64,000 nucleotides of DNA from Fomes fomentarius (Eukaryota; Basidiomycota; Agaricomycetes; Polyporales; Polyporaceae): assembly GCA_022606135.1 (NCBI GenBank), contig JABYQN010000002.1, positions 1,364,001 to 1,428,000 of the forward strand, read 5' to 3'. A program made the position numbers and the translations under genes. The notes below the pieces were generated by a model. That model made no database searches. It saw only the letters and a list, made by a program, of their open reading frames with translations, and was not told the origin of the DNA. Positions 58,858 through 64,000 of the stretch are shown here, piece by piece; positions within the stretch are counted from its first letter, which is position 1, and the number at the start of each line of letters is the position of its first letter.

Positions 58858-59712
58858 GAGTGTCTGCGCTCAGTTCGCGAGAACAACGCGTGTGCTGAGC
58901 CAGCGTAGCCGGCCAGCTTCGTCAGGTGTAGCGATCTCAGCTGCATCAGTCGCGTACAAGATGTGGGGTGTCGACTCGAGCTATGGCTATGTATGGAGAA
59001 GTCAGCGCAAGCACTCCTAGGGACTCACGACGCTATCTTACGAGGACATGGTGGACTGAATTCAAGGAGAGAGATGACTGTGCGGAGGCTTTCATAGTCA
59101 GTTGGCACAAAAGAGAAGGTTATGTACCCGCGATTGAAGAGAAGCATAACGTACCAGCATTCGCCCGGTGTTTTCCGAAGGCGCTGAGGAAATTTCCATT
59201 TTGAGAGCAACGTGACTCACTGACTGTAGCGACATACAACTTCAACTTGCCTCTGCTCAATCGTCCGCGACATGCTAGAGCACGCCGTCCGCAACGCAAT
59301 TCATCACACCGCCTCACACCACACTTCACACGCCGTCCGCGACGCACTTCACCACGCTGTCCGCGACGCACTTCACCACGCGCGCTCCGCACCACGCCAG
59401 GGACAAAGCAGCGAAAGAAAGCCATGAGGCACAGGTCACCACTGTAAAGGCATCCTTTGTGTCGCCCAGGATAAGAAGCTTCCCAGTCTTCTCCTCGTCG
59501 CTCAATCCTCTCAAGTCCCCACAATCGTCCACTCGTCGCACTCGTCAGAAATGCCGTTAGTCCGCCTACGTACACCCAAACTGGAGACGGCACTGACATT
59601 GTTTTGCAGCATTCCGTCCGTCCTCGTCTCCAATTTTAAGGTCTCGTCCTGGATGATCGCGAGATGGTAGGTATTGAGAATGCTGAGAAGTTAGCCTGGA
59701 CGGCTAGTCAGG
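58858..59712. other. Upstream region with a 24-bp repeat
   Basis: Contains the unresolved 5' end of the helical-protein gene and, at about 59270-59400, tandem units of roughly 24 bp (CGTCCGCGACGCACTTCACC and relatives), three clear copies plus diverged ones. No other gene is recognised. Confidence 0.5.
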
Positions 59713-60210
59713 TTGCTCTGGTTGAGGTTACGTCGGGCCTTTGTGAGTCTATGCTCGTGTCTCTGGACGTCTTCATTAACGTCAAGTCTAGACGGCCTCA
59801 TCATCTGCGAAGGGCTACGGAACGGCAACTGGCATTACGTCTCGCCAGCAGCCGGGACACTTTCAGCGCTGATCGCGAAGACGCTCAACTCATCTTTTAC
59901 CTTGGACGCATTCCAGGTGAGTCTTTGTTTTTCACAGCTCGTTCGGCCCAGTCAAATCAAGTACGCTCTTCAGACCCAGACCACCGTGTCAATCACCGAG
60001 ACGGACCGGACGGGGAGCCCTCCGATGTTCCACATTCGATTCGCTCGTTCGATGAGTTCGTCGATTCACTTCGGCTTGGTGGATTGCGAGCGGTGCATCG
60101 CGCAACTTCTGCAAAGGACTCGATGCTGCTTTCAAGGAAGTCATGGACTCCTTCCCGATTGAGGGCAACCAGGACCAGGTCGTCGATGGTGAGTTCATCG
60201 CGTAACATAT
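59713..60210 (+). CDS. Unrecognised gene fragment or degenerate gene
   Basis: Family not recognised. Two coding-like exons read LDGLIICEGLRNGNWHYVSP / LSALIAKTLNSSFTLDAFQ (donor near 59919) and IKYALQTQTTVSITETDRTG / MFHIRFARSMSSSIHFGLVD / CERCIAQL, followed in a shifted frame by GLDAAFKEVMDSFPIEGNQD. The break near 60110 could be decay or an error. A competing plus-strand frame (59664-60587) is longer but lacks any sensible exon structure. Confidence 0.3.
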
Positions 60211-61060
60211 ATTCGGATGTCGATGTCGCACTGACACACCGGCTCAGAGATGACAACTCTCCCCGCGCTGGCCAGGATGCCTCTAAGGTTTCAATACAGG
60301 CCTCGGACGCTCGCTGGTGTGACAGGGAAGTATCGTCACGCACAGAATCGCTGCTTGTGTACTTGTATCTCGTATTGTATCGTGTAATTGACTGTATGTT
60401 GGAGAACAAGAAGAGACGTTGCGTGTCGCAATGTGCTTCCGTCACATGTGGATGGCGACGTATACCGATAGGCAATCTCGCCTCGTTTCTGTCGCAAAGG
60501 GCGATGTGTCTTTTTTCCGTCTACGAGCTTTCGCCTTGCCTTTCGTCAGTGCACAAACTCTTCAGTGGTGTGTCCATCACCCTTTGAACTGTCGTCTACT
60601 GATGCATTTACAAGGTCTTTGTCTACTCAAGCTTATTAACCCAGGCGTTCAGTGGGGCTCTTCCCATCCACCCTCCCTCCCAATGCCTATCACGGTAGAC
60701 ATAGCGACCTTGTCGCATTCTTCTCTATCACCGCGTATTCTTGTTGTATGCACGAGTATTGCGGCGGGAGTACCTCAGGACGTCCGACGTGCAGGTCACA
60801 ACGTCCCCTCGAGCATGTACCTCCACACCTGCCAATCGCTCTCGCTCTCTTCCCACTATCGACTCCGAGAATGGAGGAAGCGGGGTGGTTGACGAAGCCT
60901 TGTCTAAGTACGTCTGTCTGAATTGTTCGCCTAATGCCAGATACACTTACCCGATGTATTTTCAGCAATCACGGCGCCCCTGCTCCTCCAATGCCCCTGC
61001 TGGTTCTCGGCCCGTCGTCAGGCTAGTTCTGCAGGCATCGAGAGTGCTTCTTCAGCCAAA
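60211..61060. other. Spacer, no gene recognised
   Basis: Open frames at 60419-60892 (plus) and 60690-60968 (minus) overlap one another and show no domain. Confidence 0.3.
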
Positions 61061-61773
61061 ATGCGTCCAGCCTCAGCCTCTGGCTCCGCGCGTGCATCAG
61101 GTGTTCGGCCGACCAAGGTCACTCCTACAGCTACCCCTGCCACCTTTGCACTCCCGCTCGCTCCAGTCCGTCTTTACGTGCCCGTTCGACTACACCTGTC
61201 GACCCCCTCTATACAGAATCCGTCTACCAACCGTGGACGAGGACACCGAGGACGATACCGACAACGACACCGAGGACGACACCGAGACGGGAAGAAGCGC
61301 CTTGCGACGCCGCAGCCAGCTCGCAAACGACGTCTGCCTTCTGTAGACGAGGAGACTGTTCCGGCTTCAGACAACGAGGAGTGTGTCCCCGATGTAGCAA
61401 GCTCCTCACGCGTCCCAGCGAAGGCTCGTGCCCGGTCCCTATCCGGAGCGTCGTCCCTCACATCCTTGCAGTCAACTCCACCCCCGTCCTTGCGCTCCAC
61501 CCCGGTCCGCAAGCGGTGGGGCGAAGGCAACGACGTAAGTTGTGTTTAATCTGTAAACTCATCAACGTACTCATGCATCACACAGTTCAACGGCTCCTTG
61601 ATCAAGCGCAACGTCAGTACGCGCGCAAGCCCGGACCGAAGGACAAGCGCGCGGGTCCATGTCCATCGAGACCGTCTGGTTCGGCGGCGAAGGGCCGAGC
61701 ACATCCTCGAGCCTCCACCCGACTCGACTCTTGAGGCACACCCAGCCTTGGCAGCGTGTACCGTCACACCGTG
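61061..61773 (+). CDS. Candidate two-exon low-complexity protein
   Basis: Family not recognised. The frame from 61061 carries ARKRRLPSVDEETVPASDNE, SSSRVPAKARARSLSGASSL and LRSTPVRKRWGEGND, donor GTAAGT near 61540. It continues after an acceptor near 61586 with FNGSLIKRNVSTRASPDRRT. It is Ser/Pro/Arg-rich and could be a disordered nuclear protein. A second frame across 61240-61300 encodes Asp/Glu/Thr repeats and competes with it, so the model is weak. Confidence 0.25.
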
Positions 61774-62513
61774 AAGCGCCATCTGCGCTGCCTACCTACC
61801 AGCTTTGGCTTCGCGCCCGCCGCATCGATGGAGTTCACATCTGGGACAGCGTCGAACCTGGTCACAGGCGCGGTGACGGACTTCGGTTGGCCCTCACGCC
61901 GAAGAACAAAACTCCCACCTGGGTCTCAGACTCCAGGTTCATGGCGATATGCCCGAAGAGAGGAAGATCGCGCATCCAAGTGCGTAGCGGGCGTGCTGTA
62001 CTGAGGAGGAGGAGAAGGAGGAGAACTCTGTCCCTACCGCATGATGGTGCATCTAAACAAGACTCGCAGTCGCGTTGGTCTGCTGCTTTGTGACTCTGTA
62101 TATATGTCTCGTTCCGCTCATTGATTCCGAACCATGCTCTGTATACTATTAGCTGCTAATAATCGAGGTTATTGTCCTATGTTTGATTGCGTGATTCGAA
62201 GGATGGGGGAGCGGCACGCGTACGGTGCAGCGAGGTGCGGTGTGCTGCGTTTTTGCGCGCTTGTAGTACTTGAGTCTCGACGTTGACTTGCCATCTCGCT
62301 CGCTTGCCCAGGACGACGCACTCGAATTGTGAGGAACCATGACATGCGTCATACCCGACGAGCACCCACCTTTGTGCCACGATGTATGATCCACGCCGCT
62401 TCCAGACGTTCTCGCACAAAGGCTTGCGACAAAGACCTTGGTAAGTTGAAAACGCTATATATCGTGGTAGCAAGGCTCTAGAGAATCCAACTGCAACTAT
62501 ACTCTCCTTTGCC
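61774..62513. other. Spacer, no gene recognised
   Basis: A plus-strand frame at 61756-62004 (AASMEFTSGTASNLVTGAVT) may be a further exon of the gene to its left. The rest is spacer and the promoter of the following gene. Confidence 0.3.
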
Positions 62514-63240
62514 ATGGTCCTCGCCACTTTCCTCGCACTCACCGCTATTGTCCTTGCCTTGCCTCCATACGTTCGTGCCTTTCGCGCCACTTGGCAGGAG
62601 GCTATGGTCGACTTCCGAATTGGCACTCGCGGTGCCGCCGACGCCATTCGTGCCCATCGAGAAGCGCAGGAGAGAGCTCGCGCTGCTCAAGGGCGCAACG
62701 CAAATAATGCACGCGACGATCGCATACATAACTCCAATGCAGGCCATCAGGGTTCGCGTCCCAACTCTCGGGCTGGGGCTGAGATTGTTAGGTGCGTTGC
62801 TATACAGCTAATACTTCGAACAACGTATCTGACCCACTGCACAGCTATGCCTCCCACTCAGAAGGTGACCAGCACATCGGCAGTTTGATCGTCCGCCCCG
62901 CGGAATCCTTGCAGAGTGGTACGTGGTCTCCTCGCCGCACTATGCCCCTCGCTGCTCGAGAGGCCCCTCAGAACGCCGTCGCCTCTTCTTCACGCCTTCC
63001 TGCAGTGCCGGTCGCTCCCCTCCCCGTACGTCGCTGGTCGCGCCGACGTCAGGGGTGCACCTCCGCCCGTCCGCCTGTCTTCGCTCCACAGGCAGCGCTG
63101 AACAGTGAACCAGTATGTAAACTCGACTCTATCACCTAAGAGTTTTACTGACTTACGCGTTATGTCTAGATCCCTCGGTACACCAGGCGCCACGGCAATG
63201 TCGTCACGACATACTTCCGCAGCTACGCAACGCTGTCATA
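62514..63240 (+). CDS. Small protein with N-terminal membrane or signal segment, unrecognised
   Basis: Family not recognised. Exons 62514-62791, 62845-63112 and a last one from about 63170 to the TAA at 63238-63240 give about 205 residues. The N-terminus MVLATFLALTAIVLALPPYV is a signal peptide or anchor, followed by a charged helix (GAADAIRAHREAQERARAAQ) and a basic, Ser/Pro-rich part (PVAPLPVRRWSRRRQG). If intron 2 is kept the protein ends at 63139. A different frame from 63256 (LSLMWLRVNDGQGQPIWQPV) looks coding too and may be a separate exon or gene. Confidence 0.45.
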
Positions 63241-63885
63241 ACTCAGCCGTACCCGGTGGTCGATTCCGTCCTGGGAGACGTCTACCAGCATATGACGACC
63301 CCGCAGCTTAGCCTCATGTGGCTCCGTGTCAATGACGGCCAAGGGCAGCCTATCTGGCAGCCTGTGCGGCAGGTTACACAACGCGGTGATGGGCGCAGGC
63401 TGATGCTTACATTGAGCCGGAGGGAGCTATCTGGGTCCCCAGAGTACTACGAGCGATCCACTCCTTCGCCTAGATCCTATTATCAGTCGCGGTTTCTAAT
63501 TGTCCCTGTCGTTCTCACTCCGTTCTCAGTTCAGTCAACGCCACCCTCGTCTGCTAGATCCTCGTCGCAATCGCTGGTTCTCTCGTCCTGTCTGTTCTCA
63601 CTCAGCTCTCATTCCATCCAACGTCGCCTCCTTCGTCGCAATTGACGGTTCCTCTCCTTCCCGTCCGTTCTCACTCTTTAAAACTGCATCACTTGAACAT
63701 GCACACACACTCCTTCTCACAGCTTACCTTGCCTGAACGTGCACTCACACTCCTTCATGCATCGTGTATCTACGTTTTGTACTATATTAGTCCAATCAAA
63801 ATGAGGTTATGTATTAATATCAGCCCGTACGGGCAAGCATGGTCGTGTTTATCCTGTGAGAGAAGGCGGATGGCGAGCGTCGGGG
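63241..63885. other. Possible extra coding exon, then spacer
   Basis: The frame 63256-63645 begins with DSVLGDVYQHMTTPQLSLMW and PVRQVTQRGDGRRLMLTLSR, which looks more coding than its low-complexity Ser-rich end. I cannot place it in a gene model. Beyond 63650 nothing is recognised. Confidence 0.3.
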
Positions 63886-63958
63886 TGGCGGGGTGCGGCG
63901 CGGTGCGGTGCGGTGCGACGGGGTGCGGCATGGTGCGGCGCGGTGCGGCTTGGTGTAT
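63886..63958. repeat. GCGGGGTGCGG simple repeat at right edge
   Basis: Short degenerate tandem units GGGTGCGGC / GCGGTGCG run for about 70 bp. They resemble the GC-rich minisatellite style seen at 49.6 kb but have another unit. Confidence 0.85.
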
Positions 63959-64000
63959 GCGGGCGCTTATGCACCTATCGCTTTATTGTCAAAGAGCTTT

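Noticed and set aside
60690..60968. Overlapping open frames on both strands near 60.8 kb
   Set aside because: They overlap each other, lack domains and have no convincing splice sites.
1..64000. LTR retrotransposons, rRNA, CRISPR arrays
   Set aside because: No paired long direct repeats with reverse transcriptase motifs, no rRNA-like sequence and no spaced repeat arrays were seen on reading both strands.

Overview
The window reads as nuclear DNA of a basidiomycete fungus, most likely an Agaricomycete of the Polyporales type. The reasons are intron-dense genes with mostly 50-90 bp GT-AG introns on both strands, and the gene content: DUF6535 membrane proteins, F-box proteins, a CFEM protein, a fungal-type SUN protein, CTK3 and pinin. 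I saw no CRISPR array, rRNA, tRNA, complete LTR element or transposase.

Layout. 1-10.9 kb: a decayed copy of the RNA polymerase I/III subunit gene RPAC1 (minus), a decayed flavin-reductase-like gene (plus), a DUF6535 membrane protein (plus), a second RPAC1 scrap (minus) and the intact seven-exon RPAC1 gene (minus). 11.6-18.6 kb: two tandem ten- and nine-exon genes fusing a degenerate DEDD 3'-5' exonuclease-like domain to a UPF1/DNA2-like SF1 helicase; the second has lost helicase motif V. 19-26.5 kb: ordinary genes, namely a RING protein, an S28 serine peptidase, CTK3 and, divergent from CTK3, pinin. 26.9-37.7 kb: a CFEM/GPI-type protein, the third exonuclease-like/helicase paralogue (minus), a broken second CFEM copy and a second DUF6535 gene (minus). 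39.5-48.9 kb: a HotDog thioesterase, a nitroreductase, an F-box protein, an ACT-domain protein and a truncated F-box relative. 48.9-53.8 kb: repeat-rich DNA carrying an unrecognised multi-exon gene with two minisatellites. 53.8-58.9 kb: a SUN-domain protein, a divergent WD40 protein with a C-terminal membrane anchor and an unrecognised helical protein. The last 5 kb holds weak, unrecognised genes and GC-rich simple repeats.

The main theme is local duplication. Four families (RPAC1, CFEM, DUF6535, exonuclease-like/helicase) occur two or three times within 37 kb, with copies ranging from intact to decayed. The helicase fusion family is the best candidate for something little described. The DUF6535 pair carries in-frame 18-bp minisatellites. 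Three genes in 47.8-57.1 kb each appear to lack exactly one base in a G or C run, so some apparent frameshifts could be sequence errors rather than biology.

Exon limits were derived by hand from splice consensus, reading frame and paralogue comparison. For the well-modelled genes the summed exon length is a multiple of three.
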